From contig PGXU01000010.1 in NCBI GenBank assembly GCA_002839335.1, forward strand, positions 22,700 to 86,699: 64,000 nt of DNA, given 5' to 3'. The position numbers and the translations under genes were made by a program. The stretch comes from Spirochaetae bacterium HGW-Spirochaetae-4. GTDB lineage: Bacteria; Spirochaetota; Spirochaetia; Sphaerochaetales; Sphaerochaetaceae. Shown in pieces: positions 38,606-48,932 of the stretch. The number at the start of each line of letters is the position of its first letter. The first letter of the stretch is position 1. A model generated the notes under the pieces. It did no database searches, was not told the origin of the DNA, and saw only the letters and a list, made by a program, of their open reading frames with translations.

Positions 38606-39943
38606 TTAATACCCGAGATCAAGCATTGCATTGGCAACTTTCTTGAACCCGGCGATATTCGCGCCTTTGGCATAGTTGATATAGCCATCTGCACTGGTGC
38701 CTTCAGCGACACATGCGGCATGGATGTTGCTCATGATACCATGGAGCTTTTCATCGACCTCCTCAGCAGACCAGCTGAGTTTCATGGAATTCTGGGACAT
38801 CTCGAGTCCGGAAACCGCAACACCTCCGGCATTCACAGCCTTGCCGGGACCGAACGGTATCTTCTGACCGATCAGATACGTGGCGGCATCTGCCTTGCAC
38901 CCCATGTTCGAGGTCTCGACCACATACTTGACTCCGTTCGCCACCAAGGTCTTGGCATCATCCAACGTAAGCTCGTTCTGGATCGCACAGGGGAATGCCA
39001 TGTCAACGGGTACTTCCCATGGCTTTCTGTTGGACACAAACTTGGCTCCGAACTTTGCGGCATAAGGAGCGACGACATCGTTGTTCGATGCGCGGAGCTG
39101 GACCATGAAATCCCATTTTTCCTGGGTGTTGATGCCATTCTCATCGAGAATATACCCATCGGGTCCGCTGATCGTCACAACCTTGGCTCCAAGTTCGGTT
39201 GCCTTCATGACAGCACCCCAAGCGACGTTGCCGAAACCGGAAACGGAAATTCGCTTGCCCTTGATCGTATCGCCATGGGCCTTCACCATTTCATTGGCGA
39301 AATACATGGCTCCAAAACCTGTGGCTTCGGGTCGAATCAGGGATCCTCCCCAATTGCGACCTTTTCCGGTTAGGACACCGGTGTTCTCACCACGCAGCCG
39401 TTTGTACTGACCATACAGGAATCCGATTTCCCGGCCACCCACACCGATATCACCGGCAGGCACATCGGTTTCGGGACCGATGTATTTCTGCAATTCGGTC
39501 ATGAAGGATCGGCAGAAGCGAAGGATTTCGTTGTTGGACTTGCCCCTTGGATTGAAATCGGAACCACCCTTGCCGCCACCCATGGGAAGTGAGGTCAGGC
39601 TATTCTTGAAGGTCTGTTCGAATCCGAGGAATTTCAAGGTACCCAAGGTCACGCTCGGGTGGAAACGGAGCCCGCCCTTGTAAGGACCCAGGGCATTGTT
39701 GAACTGGATACGATACCCACGGTTGACCTGTACGTCTCCGTTGTCGTCTTCCCATTCGACCTTGAACGTGAATATGCGGTCGGGTTCGGTGACCCGCTCC
39801 AAAATCTTTGCATTCACATATGCGGGATTGTCATTGACTACATCGATAATCGACTCGATCACTTCCGCCGCTGCTTGGATGAATTCGGGTTCCGCCGGAT
39901 TGCGTCGCTCCAGATCAGCCATGAAATCTTCATACCTATACAT
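38606..39943 (-). CDS. gdhA: NADP-specific glutamate dehydrogenase
   Basis: GYRIQFNNALGPYKGGLRFHPSVTLGTLKFLGFEQTFKNSLTSLPMGGGKGGSDFNPRGKS. Confidence 0.97.
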   Translation of the reverse strand: MYRYEDFMADLERRNPAEPEFIQAAAEVIESIIDVVNDNPAYVNAKILERVTEPDRIFTFKVEWEDDNGDVQVNRGYRIQFNNALGPYKGGLRFHPSVTLGTLKFLGFEQTFKNSLTSLPMGGGKGGSDFNPRGKSNNEILRFCRSFMTELQKYIGPETDVPAGDIGVGGREIGFLYGQYKRLRGENTGVLTGKGRNWGGSLIRPEATGFGAMYFANEMVKAHGDTIKGKRISVSGFGNVAWGAVMKATELGAKVVTISGPDGYILDENGINTQEKWDFMVQLRASNNDVVAPYAAKFGAKFVSNRKPWEVPVDMAFPCAIQNELTLDDAKTLVANGVKYVVETSNMGCKADAATYLIGQKIPFGPGKAVNAGGVAVSGLEMSQNSMKLSWSAEEVDEKLHGIMSNIHAACVAEGTSADGYINYAKGANIAGFKKVANAMLDLGY

Positions 39944-40112
39944 TGAAATTCCTCCCTATCGTTTTACGTGACACGGCGTGCCAATTCACCTGGCATTCCG
40001 GTCAACCTGAGAAGAGTGTAATCCTCTTTCAATTGGTTGTCAATAAAATAATCGCCGATTACATTAATTATATATTTGATTTTTTCCGGATACAGTAGAA
40101 TATCTTAAAAAC

Positions 40113-40130
40113 ATTTATCATATGATAAAT
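40113..40130. promoter_or_regulatory. 18-bp perfect palindrome in gdhA divergent intergenic region
   Basis: ATTTATCATATGATAAAT. Confidence 0.45.
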
Positions 40131-40225
40131 AGCTAGTTTGTTTTTGCTACTACTCACAACCGTGTCGGATATCACGGTAAGGAAGGAAACGGGAACCGCA
40201 GACTACTATGTGATCGGCAAAAATC

Positions 40226-43189
40226 ATGCTACGATTGACCACCATGAGAAAATTGATGACTGCCAGCGATCCCTTTGGAGAATTGATGCCGCGCCACATC
40301 TACAAGGTGGTGCTCCTCTGCAGTGAATACGACCAGTTCCTCATCGAGGAGGATGGCCGGGTGGAAGAGGAACTCTTCCGGGAATACACCCAGCTGGGTT
40401 TGAGCAATCCCCCAAAGATCACCTATGCCAGGAATATCGACGAGGTGTTCATGCTTCTGGCAACCAACAAGTTCGATCTTGTGGTGACCATGCTTGAACT
40501 CGGTTCCACCAGTGTTGTCGAACTGGCCCAAGCCATAAAGAACCAATACCCCAGCATCCCCATCGTCGCGCTTTCCCCATCACCTGCCCACCGTATCAGC
40601 GAGAACCTGCGCAAGCGCAATGTGGCTGCGGTGGACTACCTCTACTACTGGCAGGGCAACGCGAATATCTTCCTCGCCATGGTCAAATTGCTCGAAGACA
40701 AGATGAACGCGCTGCACGATGCACGCACCGCCGCGGAAGTACCGGTGATCATACTGGTGGAGAATTCGATCAGATTCTACTCCTCGTACCTACCTATCCT
40801 ATACACCGCGATCATACAGCAGACACGCATGGGCATGAGCGAAGGCCTGAATCCCTGGGCGACAGCCCTACGCATGCGGGGACGCCCCAAGATCCTTTTG
40901 GCCCAAAACTACGAAGAGGCCGTCGAACTCTACGACACCTACCGCAGCCATGTCCTGGGAATCATCACCGACGTCGCCTTCGACCGCGAAGGTGTGGCCG
41001 ATCCGGAAGCCGGCTTGAAATACTGCAGGCATATCCGCTCGCAACATCCGGACCTGCCCATCCTGTTGCAATCGACGAAAGCCGATTACACCGAAGAGGC
41101 GGCGAAAGAGAATTCTTCGTTCATCTGGAAACTCAGTCCATCGCTGCTCAACGACCTGAAGCAATACGTATTCGACAATTATGGATTCGGCCCCTTCATA
41201 TTCAAGGATCCCGACACAGGCGAAGAGATCGCACGCGCGGAAAGCCTGCGGGAGATGCAGCACACCTTGCCGACCGTCCCGATAGCATGTTTTGTCAAAC
41301 ATTCGAACCACAACGACTTCTCCCGCTGGTTGAAGGCGCGAAGCCTGTATGTGCTGGCCAATCTCTTCAGACCCTACTCGGTAAAGGACTTCAAGAATCC
41401 CGAGGATCTGCGCAAGCGGATGGTGGAGATGATCAAGGAATTCCGGCTCAACCGCGGTAAGGGTGTCATCGCACAGTTCAACCGCAACAGTTTCGACGAG
41501 CTTTCTTTCTTCAGCCGCATCGGATCGGGCTCTCTCGGAGGAAAGGGGCGGGGTCTTGCGTTCATCGACTACAAGCTTCGCCAAAGCGATATCATAGAGA
41601 AGTATCCGGACATGTACCTCTCGATTCCCCGCACGGTGGTGGTCGCCACCGACCTGTTCACGCAATTCATGGATGAGAACGACTTGCATGAGGTGGTGGC
41701 GGCATCCCTCCCGGACGAAACACTCAGACGGATTTTCCTGTCGAAGCCGTTGCCGAAGGACCTGATGCTGGACCTTGAAGCTATTATCCGGACACTCAAG
41801 GTACCGCTGGCGGTCCGTTCCTCCAGCATGCTCGAAGACTCGCATTACCAACCCTTCGCCGGAGTATACGAAACCTGCATGCTGCCGAACAACGGCTCCA
41901 GCGAAGAGCGCCTGAAGGCATTGGCGAGTGCGATTATCTGCGTGTATGCCTCCACCTACTACAACAAGAGCAAGGAATACCTGCGCGCGACACACCACAT
42001 GGTGGAAGAAGAGCGCATGGCTGTCATCATCCAGCAGGTGATCGGCAGTGCCCACGGCGACTATTGGTACCCGAACTTCTCGGGTGTCGCCCGTTCGTTG
42101 AACTTCTATCCGATAGGGACCGAGAAGGCCGAGGATGGAGTCGGCATGCTCTGCTTCGGATTCGGAAAGACAGTTGTGGACAACGGCATGGCCTTTAGGT
42201 TTTCCCCCACCTACCCCAAGCGGAATCTCCAATACCTCGGAGGCATGGAGTCGAGTTCACAAACCCTTTTCTATGGATTGGACATGACCCATTCGTACAC
42301 GCCGGAGGGGAACCCGGAAAACCTGGTGTCGCTTCCCCTTGCCGAAGCCGAGCGGCATCCCGATTCGTTGCGGCATATCGCATCCACGTTCGATGCCTCC
42401 AGAGGTGTCCTGGTCGACCAGTTGAGTGCCGAGGGACAGAAGGTGATCACGTTCAACAGTATCCTCAAGTACAACAGTTTCCCGATTGCGGCCATAATCC
42501 GGGAATTGCTGATATTTGGCGAAAATGTCATGAATACACCCATAGAGATCGAATTCGCCTGCAACCTGAACCGTCCCAAGTGGAAGAAGCCCGAGTTCAG
42601 CCTGCTCCAGATACGGCCGATCGTATCGGGTTCCGAATCCGAAGTGCTGCAGGTAAGCGCCCAGGAGCTGGAGCGCGCGATCATCGTATCGCACCATGTC
42701 ATGGGTAACGGACACAACGAGGAATTGACCGATATCGTCTTTATCAAGGCAGAATCGTTCAATCCCGCGAAAACTGCCGATATGGTCATGGAGCTGGATA
42801 GGATAAACGCGAAATTCGTCGAAACCGACGAGGATTATATCCTTGTTGTCGCGGGTCGATTGGGATCAAGCGACCCCTGGTTGGGCATCCCTGTCGTCTG
42901 GTCCCAGATATCCCATGCCGCGGTCATCGTAGAGACCAGCCTTCCCGGGTTCCAGGTCGAACCCAGTCAAGGAACGCACTTTTTCCAGAACATCACATCG
43001 TTGGGGACCATCTACCTGACAGTCAATCCCTCGTACAATGACGGAAAGCTGGCATTCGACCGCCTCACCGAATTGACACCTGTGGACGAAACACACCATT
43101 TCCGACATGTCCGGGCGAAAACCCCGTTGGTTGTGAAAGCGGACGGGAGAAGTCGGATCGGTGTGGTGACGGTTGCCGAGGAGCATTGA
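40226..43189 (+). CDS. Receiver-like domains fused to PEP-synthase/PPDK-type ATP-grasp (PEP/pyruvate-binding) domain
   Basis: N-terminal REC-like regions; IGSGSLGGKGRGLAFIDYKL, LKVPLAVRSSSMLEDSHYQPFAGVYETCML; no catalytic TxxGGxxCHAA phosphohistidine motif. Confidence 0.8.
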   Translation: MLRLTTMRKLMTASDPFGELMPRHIYKVVLLCSEYDQFLIEEDGRVEEELFREYTQLGLSNPPKITYARNIDEVFMLLATNKFDLVVTMLELGSTSVVELAQAIKNQYPSIPIVALSPSPAHRISENLRKRNVAAVDYLYYWQGNANIFLAMVKLLEDKMNALHDARTAAEVPVIILVENSIRFYSSYLPILYTAIIQQTRMGMSEGLNPWATALRMRGRPKILLAQNYEEAVELYDTYRSHVLGIITDVAFDREGVADPEAGLKYCRHIRSQHPDLPILLQSTKADYTEEAAKENSSFIWKLSPSLLNDLKQYVFDNYGFGPFIFKDPDTGEEIARAESLREMQHTLPTVPIACFVKHSNHNDFSRWLKARSLYVLANLFRPYSVKDFKNPEDLRKRMVEMIKEFRLNRGKGVIAQFNRNSFDELSFFSRIGSGSLGGKGRGLAFIDYKLRQSDIIEKYPDMYLSIPRTVVVATDLFTQFMDENDLHEVVAASLPDETLRRIFLSKPLPKDLMLDLEAIIRTLKVPLAVRSSSMLEDSHYQPFAGVYETCMLPNNGSSEERLKALASAIICVYASTYYNKSKEYLRATHHMVEEERMAVIIQQVIGSAHGDYWYPNFSGVARSLNFYPIGTEKAEDGVGMLCFGFGKTVVDNGMAFRFSPTYPKRNLQYLGGMESSSQTLFYGLDMTHSYTPEGNPENLVSLPLAEAERHPDSLRHIASTFDASRGVLVDQLSAEGQKVITFNSILKYNSFPIAAIIRELLIFGENVMNTPIEIEFACNLNRPKWKKPEFSLLQIRPIVSGSESEVLQVSAQELERAIIVSHHVMGNGHNEELTDIVFIKAESFNPAKTADMVMELDRINAKFVETDEDYILVVAGRLGSSDPWLGIPVVWSQISHAAVIVETSLPGFQVEPSQGTHFFQNITSLGTIYLTVNPSYNDGKLAFDRLTELTPVDETHHFRHVRAKTPLVVKADGRSRIGVVTVAEEH

Positions 43190-43193
43190 CGGC

Positions 43194-43925
43194 TCAGATA
43201 TCTTCCAGTCTCCAAGTGGCCTCGCCGGGTTCGGATACGACCGAAGCGAGATAGTCCCATACCACATCCCGTGGTGGAGGCGCGACAATCGTAAGCCGTT
43301 GCTTCTTCACCGGGTGGATAAACGAGATTTCCCTGGCGTGCAAGTGGATCCCACCATCTTCATTGGATCGTGGCGAGCCATACTTCAAATCACCTTTGAT
43401 ATGGCTACCCATCGCGGCCAATTGGGCCCGAATCTGGTGGTGTCGTCCCGTAAGCAGTCCGATTTCGAGCAGAAAGAACGATTTCGAAGCCGCAACCGTC
43501 CGGTAGGTCATGCTGGCCTTCTGGCTATTTTTCCTTTCGTGCGCAGTCGCCGCCGATTTGTTCTTCACAGAATCACGGGTCAGGTAATGGACAACCAACC
43601 CCTCGTCCATCGAGGGGAGCCGGTCGACGACAGCCCAGTAGGTCTTCGTCATGTCGTCGTCGGAACGGAACATCGCGTTCAACCGCACCAACGCCTTTTC
43701 TGTCTTGGCATAGACGACAATACCGCTGGTCGGCCGGTCGATCCTATGGGGTATGCCGAGATAGATATTCCCGGTCTTACCGTAGGTGACGCGGAGGTAG
43801 TCCTGTACTTCATCGGCCAACGTCGCATCGCCGGTCTTGTCTCCCTGGACGAGTTCTCCGGGAAGTTTGTTCAATATGATCAGATGGTTGTCTTCAAATA
43901 GAATTCTGGAAGCAAGTCTATGCAT
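43194..43925 (-). CDS. RluA-family pseudouridine synthase
   Basis: ILFEDNHLIILNKLPGELVQGD, PHRIDRPTSGIVVYAKTEKAL, LLTGRHHQIRAQLAAMG. Confidence 0.9.
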   Translation of the reverse strand: MHRLASRILFEDNHLIILNKLPGELVQGDKTGDATLADEVQDYLRVTYGKTGNIYLGIPHRIDRPTSGIVVYAKTEKALVRLNAMFRSDDDMTKTYWAVVDRLPSMDEGLVVHYLTRDSVKNKSAATAHERKNSQKASMTYRTVAASKSFFLLEIGLLTGRHHQIRAQLAAMGSHIKGDLKYGSPRSNEDGGIHLHAREISFIHPVKKQRLTIVAPPPRDVVWDYLASVVSEPGEATWRLEDI

Positions 43926-45927
43926 CGGTCGGTTCCTCTTGTGGTTCATCGTCGAACGGGTCGATATCCTTGAACAGGGAAGGTTCGTCTCCTTCTTCCC
44001 CTTTCGGATCGGCTTCGTGTTTTATGCGTAGCGTCTGTGCCTCTTTCGTGGTCAAACGTACGCCGTTGGCTTTCACTCCCTTCACCAGGAAACGGGAGAA
44101 GTAGGTGCGGTCCTCCAGATTCTTGTATCCCTTGCCCTTCTTGAACACAATCGTAATCCTGGCATCATCGAGGGCCGAAAGGGTGAACAGCTTGTAATTG
44201 CCTTCGGGCAACAGCTCGTAGGTCCTGTTGAGAATGTACTGGGTTATCTTGCACCGCTTGATGAACAGGTATTTCAACGATTTTTCCTGATAGATGATCG
44301 TAAAGACGAGCTGTTCCAACACATCCTTCTCAGCCAATACGCAATAGCGCATACTCTTGCCCACAAACAGCTTCTCGGGTGCATCGGTGACAAAGTAGGT
44401 GCCTTCCTTCTGGACAATCAGGATCCGGTCGAATGGCGACACCAGGTATTGGTTCGTCCCGCTCTTCAGCCCATAGCCCAGATACCCGGAAGCGGCATCG
44501 TATTTCAGCATGAGGTCCCTGTTGGCCACCTCGCGTACATCGGTCTTCTTGAAGGATCCGATGACGGTCTTCCGTTGCCACATGGAGGGATTCGCCAGCT
44601 TCCTCACTTCCTCCAGATAGGTGAGCGCATATTCGACGATATGGGAAAGATGCCAATCGATCTGCTCGATCCGAGTGTTGATCTCATCGATCTCGGCATG
44701 GTTCTTCTCGATGTCGAACAGGCTGATACGTCGTATGGGGATCTTGAGCAGCCTGTCCACATCCTCGGTGGTCACTGGGCGGGCAAGTTGTTCGGCGAAG
44801 GGCTTGAAGCCGGAGATGACCGCCTTCTCGACTTCGTCCTGTGTCCGTTTCTGCTCGATACGTTTGTAGATGCGTTCCTCGACGAAAATCCGCTCCAACG
44901 TGCGGGCATGCAAACGATCCAGGAGGTGGCTCTTCTCCATCTCCAATTCGCGCCGCAGGACCTCCACGAGGAATTTCGCGTGGTAATGGATCATTTCGGA
45001 AACCGGCATGATCCGCGGAACACCTTCGCAAATGACCAGGGGATTGACCGAGATGGATTGTTCGCAGGCAGTAAAGCCATACAGGGCATCGACCACGTCG
45101 TCGGAATAGGTGTTCCGGGCAAGCACCACTTCTATGTTGACCTTGTCGGTAGTGAAATCGTTGATGCTGGCTATCTTGAGTTTCCCCTTCTTCGCAGCAT
45201 CCTCGACCGACTTGATCATCTTCTCCGTCGTGACACCGAAGGGCAATTCCTCGATTACGATCCGCTTCGGATCCTTGGTGTTCAATTTCGCACGCACGAG
45301 GATTTTCCCGGTCCCTTCGGCATACGAGGAGACATCCATGAATCCACCGGTAATGAAATCGGGATACAATTCGAAGCTCTCTCCATTGAGGACGGCTTTC
45401 ACCGCATCTATGACTTCCATGAGATTATGGGGGAGGATGCGTGTGGACATGCCTACCGCGATACCTTCGGCTCCCTGGATCAGCACAATCGGCAATTTGG
45501 CGGGGAAGGACAAGGGCTCCTTGTTCCTACCATCGTAGGAATCGACGAATTCCGTCAACTCGGGATTGTAGAGGACCTTCTTGGCAAAGGGGAGGACACG
45601 GCATTCGATGTATCGGGGAGCTGCGGCCGAGTCGCCCGTCATGATATTTCCGAAGTTACCCTGACGGTCTATGAACAGCTCCATATTCGCAAGGTTCACC
45701 AAGGCATCACCTATGGAGGCATCGCCATGCGGATGGTACTTCATGCAATGGCCGACAACGTTGGCGACCTTGTGGAACTTGCCGTCATCCATTTCGAACA
45801 ACGAATGCATGATCCGCCGCTGGACGGGCTTCAGTCCATCGATGATATCGGGAATCGCGCGATCCTTGATCACATAGGAGGCGTATTCGAGGAAATTTTC
45901 TTTAAAAACCGTTTCAGCGTGTGCCAT
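43918..45927 (-). CDS. parC: DNA topoisomerase IV subunit A-like
   Basis: KDRAIPDIIDGLKPVQRRIMHSLFEM, YHPHGDASIGDAL, AAPRYIECRV catalytic Tyr. Confidence 0.88.
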   Translation of the reverse strand: MAHAETVFKENFLEYASYVIKDRAIPDIIDGLKPVQRRIMHSLFEMDDGKFHKVANVVGHCMKYHPHGDASIGDALVNLANMELFIDRQGNFGNIMTGDSAAAPRYIECRVLPFAKKVLYNPELTEFVDSYDGRNKEPLSFPAKLPIVLIQGAEGIAVGMSTRILPHNLMEVIDAVKAVLNGESFELYPDFITGGFMDVSSYAEGTGKILVRAKLNTKDPKRIVIEELPFGVTTEKMIKSVEDAAKKGKLKIASINDFTTDKVNIEVVLARNTYSDDVVDALYGFTACEQSISVNPLVICEGVPRIMPVSEMIHYHAKFLVEVLRRELEMEKSHLLDRLHARTLERIFVEERIYKRIEQKRTQDEVEKAVISGFKPFAEQLARPVTTEDVDRLLKIPIRRISLFDIEKNHAEIDEINTRIEQIDWHLSHIVEYALTYLEEVRKLANPSMWQRKTVIGSFKKTDVREVANRDLMLKYDAASGYLGYGLKSGTNQYLVSPFDRILIVQKEGTYFVTDAPEKLFVGKSMRYCVLAEKDVLEQLVFTIIYQEKSLKYLFIKRCKITQYILNRTYELLPEGNYKLFTLSALDDARITIVFKKGKGYKNLEDRTYFSRFLVKGVKANGVRLTTKEAQTLRIKHEADPKGEEGDEPSLFKDIDPFDDEPQEEPTDA

Positions 45928-47744
45928 TAGATGAGATTCTCCATGATGAATTCACGTCGATCGGGAGTATTGTCGCCCATATAGAATTTCATCGTCAGAT
46001 GCATTTCCCGGGAAGAGGCTATGGAGACGGGAATCAGCCGCATCTCCTCGCCGATGAACTGGCGGAACTCGGAGGGGTTGATTTCCCCCAAACCTTTGAA
46101 TCGGGTGATTTCGGCTCCACGTATCCGCGCGACCGCCTCATCCCGTTGCGATTCATTGTAACAGTATACCGTTTCCTGTTTGTTGCGGACCCGGAACAAC
46201 GGTGTCTCAAGAATGAACAACCGTCCGGCAAGGACCAGATCCTCGAAATAGGTAAGGAAATAGGTCATGAGCAGATTCCTGATATGGAAGCCGTCGGTAT
46301 CGGCGTCGGTCGCTATGATCACCCGGCCATAACGCAATCCGTCTATACCGTTTTCCATTCCCAGGGCAATCATGAGATTGTACAGCTCTTCGTTCTTGTA
46401 GATTTCGGTCCGCTTCTTATCGAATACGTTCAATACCTTGCCCCGCAGGCTGAAGATCGCCTGGGTATAGACGTCGCGGACACCCACCATGGACCCGGAA
46501 GCCGAATCACCCTCGGTGAGGAAGATCATGGTCTTCTCGCCCTTCTCTCCGTTTTGGTTGAGATGGTATTTGCAGTCCTTGAGTTTCGGAATATTTATGG
46601 AGACTTTCTTCGCCGCATCCCGCGCTGCGCCTTTCACCGCAGCCAGTTCCTTGCGCAACCGCTCGTTGCTGGCAATCTTATCCGAGAGCTTGTTGGCATC
46701 GTCCGGATGCTTCATGAGAAAATCGACAATGGCTTCACGAACCTCCAGGGTAATCCAGGTGCGGACCTCGGTGTTGCCCAACTTGTTCTTGGTCTGGCTC
46801 TCGAAGACCGGATCCTGCAGCTTGATGGAGATCGCTCCGGTCAATCCGTCGCGGACATCGGGTGCGGTATAGGCTTTCTTGTAGTATTCGTTGATGCCTT
46901 TCAGAATCCCTTCCTTGAACGCCCAAAGGTGGGTTCCTCCGTCGCTGGTATGCTGACCGTTCACGTAGGAGAAATAATTCTCGCCGTAGTTCTGGGTATG
47001 GGTAAAGGCGAATTCGAGCCGGTCTCCCTGGTGGTGGATCGTCGTATACATCCCCTCCACCCCCACCTGCTTGTCGAGCAGGTCGAGCAATCCATGCTTG
47101 CTGGCGAATATCTTCTTGTTGTAATCGATCGAGAGCCCGGTGTTCAGGTACGCATAGTTCCAAATCCGTTCCTCGATAAACTCATCCCGGTACTGGTAAT
47201 CCCCGAAAATCGCAGGATCGTGGTCGGGGATGAACTCTATCAACGTTCCGTTCGGTTCCTCGGACTTTCCTTTCTTCTGGGTGGCGAATTCACCCTTTGC
47301 GAAGGTTGCTTCGAAAAATGCCCCATCGCGGTAGGAGACGACCCTGAAATGGGAAGACAGCGCGTTGACAGCCTTGGTTCCCACACCGTTTAGACCGACG
47401 GAGAACTGGAAGACTTCGTTGTTGAACTTGCCGCCCGTATTGATGATGGAAACGCAGTCTATGACCTTCCCCAACGGTATGCCCCGGCCGAAGTCGCGGA
47501 CGGATACCTTGTCTCCCTCCACCCGGATAGTGATCCTGGCACCGTAGTCCATGATGAATTCGTCGACACTGTTGTCGATCACTTCCTTCAACAGGACATA
47601 GATGCCGTCCTCGAAATGGGAACCGTCACCGAGACGCCCGATATACATGCCGGGACGCAAACGTATATGTTCAAGAGCACTCAATGTCTGTATCTTGCTC
47701 TCATCGTAGGCTGCTGGACCTGCTGCGGATTTCTTCTTTGCCAT
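45927..47744 (-). CDS. parE: DNA topoisomerase IV subunit B-like
   Basis: EHIRLRPGMYIG, EVIDNSVDEF, VRDFGRGIPLG, LTEGDSASGSM, DADTDGFHIRNLL. Confidence 0.92.
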   Translation of the reverse strand: MAKKKSAAGPAAYDESKIQTLSALEHIRLRPGMYIGRLGDGSHFEDGIYVLLKEVIDNSVDEFIMDYGARITIRVEGDKVSVRDFGRGIPLGKVIDCVSIINTGGKFNNEVFQFSVGLNGVGTKAVNALSSHFRVVSYRDGAFFEATFAKGEFATQKKGKSEEPNGTLIEFIPDHDPAIFGDYQYRDEFIEERIWNYAYLNTGLSIDYNKKIFASKHGLLDLLDKQVGVEGMYTTIHHQGDRLEFAFTHTQNYGENYFSYVNGQHTSDGGTHLWAFKEGILKGINEYYKKAYTAPDVRDGLTGAISIKLQDPVFESQTKNKLGNTEVRTWITLEVREAIVDFLMKHPDDANKLSDKIASNERLRKELAAVKGAARDAAKKVSINIPKLKDCKYHLNQNGEKGEKTMIFLTEGDSASGSMVGVRDVYTQAIFSLRGKVLNVFDKKRTEIYKNEELYNLMIALGMENGIDGLRYGRVIIATDADTDGFHIRNLLMTYFLTYFEDLVLAGRLFILETPLFRVRNKQETVYCYNESQRDEAVARIRGAEITRFKGLGEINPSEFRQFIGEEMRLIPVSIASSREMHLTMKFYMGDNTPDRREFIMENLI

Positions 47745-47802
47745 GGGTACTCAGTATATACGCTTTACCGGTAATTGGAAAGTATCCTCCGGTCCCGGCC
47801 AG

Positions 47803-48501
47803 TTAGCGGGACTGGTAATCGTGTGAGGATATCCACGTCTCCGTATGCGCATGGACACACGCGACCGCTTGCTGTGAATCCCTTTGCATGATCGCGTTGT
47901 GCAGGTTCCTATGGGCTTCATAGACTCCCGAGTGGATGGGATTGATCGTCGGGGCGAACAGTTCGATCACAAAATTATAGATGTTCTCGACAATGGGATT
48001 ATGGGAATATTTGCCAAGCAGTCGGTGGTACCGGATATCATATTTGCTTGCCTTCTCGGGAGAAACCGAATCTTTCCCGAGCTCCTCAAGAAAATCGGCC
48101 ATGGCCATGTCCAATTGATGCAAGTCGTCCTTGTCGGCATTTTCGATTACCAACCGGACAATGCCCTCCTCCAACAGTTCACGAACCTGGGTCAGCGACC
48201 GGTAGTCCCGCTCCTGGACGAGTATCTGGAAAAGATGGGCATCGAACAGCCGTTTGTTCGATGCGGTGGCGATAAAGGTTCCGGCTCCCCGCCTGATCTC
48301 CAGGACTCCATAGGCGCACAGCACCTTCACCGCCTCACGGACCGAGCCCCGCCCGACTTGCAGGCTTTCGGCGAGGACGGTCTCACTGGGGATCATGTCG
48401 CCTGGCTGCAATTTCCGTTCAATCAGCAGTTCCTTTATCTTCTCGACAACGATTTCCACTGCAGAAGGTCGCCGTCCGTTTACTGCAAACATGTCTTCCA
48501 T
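47803..48501 (-). CDS. GntR family (FadR/FCD subfamily) transcriptional regulator
   Basis: GDMIPSETVLAESLQVGRGSVREAVKVLCAYGVLEIRRGAGTFIA plus helical FCD domain. Confidence 0.9.
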   Translation of the reverse strand: MEDMFAVNGRRPSAVEIVVEKIKELLIERKLQPGDMIPSETVLAESLQVGRGSVREAVKVLCAYGVLEIRRGAGTFIATASNKRLFDAHLFQILVQERDYRSLTQVRELLEEGIVRLVIENADKDDLHQLDMAMADFLEELGKDSVSPEKASKYDIRYHRLLGKYSHNPIVENIYNFVIELFAPTINPIHSGVYEAHRNLHNAIMQRDSQQAVACVHAHTETWISSHDYQSR

Positions 48502-48531
48502 CGACCAGACACTCCAATGTTTAGGGATTCG

Positions 48532-48549
48532 GATACCGTATGATACCGT
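48532..48549. promoter_or_regulatory. Helical-phase direct repeat upstream of GntR gene
   Basis: GATACCGT-AT-GATACCGT (10-bp period). Confidence 0.35.
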
Positions 48550-48584
48550 GGCAACCTATTTGTTGCAATGTTTAAGGCACCTCT

Positions 48585-48932
48585 TCAATCCTTATAATCA
48601 TCCCGGGCGGGTGTAAAGCATTCCAACAATTCGGTATCCTCCAACACCACCGACCCGTGGGGATCGTTGGAGGCGAAGTAGTAGGCGTCTCCTGCCGTGA
48701 GTTCCAGGATTTCTCCGTTTCCCTTGATGAACTTTATCCTGCCCTTCATGACAATCCCATTTTGTGACTGGACATGTGTATGCATCTCCAATATGGCGTC
48801 CTTTTCCAGGTAGAACCAGCACATCATGGTGTCCGCATCGTAGGTGAGCGTCACCCGGTCGATTCCCGGAGCCCGCTGTACGCGTGGATCCGTGGAGAGA
48901 CTGCCCCTGTGTTTTCGTAATGGTGCCATCAT
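48585..48932 (-). CDS. Cupin-domain protein
   Basis: LEMHTHVQSQNGIVMKGRIKFIKGNGEILELTAGDAYYFASNDPHGSVVLEDTELLECFTP. Confidence 0.8.
   Translation of the reverse strand: MMAPLRKHRGSLSTDPRVQRAPGIDRVTLTYDADTMMCWFYLEKDAILEMHTHVQSQNGIVMKGRIKFIKGNGEILELTAGDAYYFASNDPHGSVVLEDTELLECFTPARDDYKD

Noticed and set aside
44449-47393. Long plus-strand ORFs (493 and 490 aa) opposite parC/parE
   Set aside because: Shadow ORFs of the topoisomerase genes.
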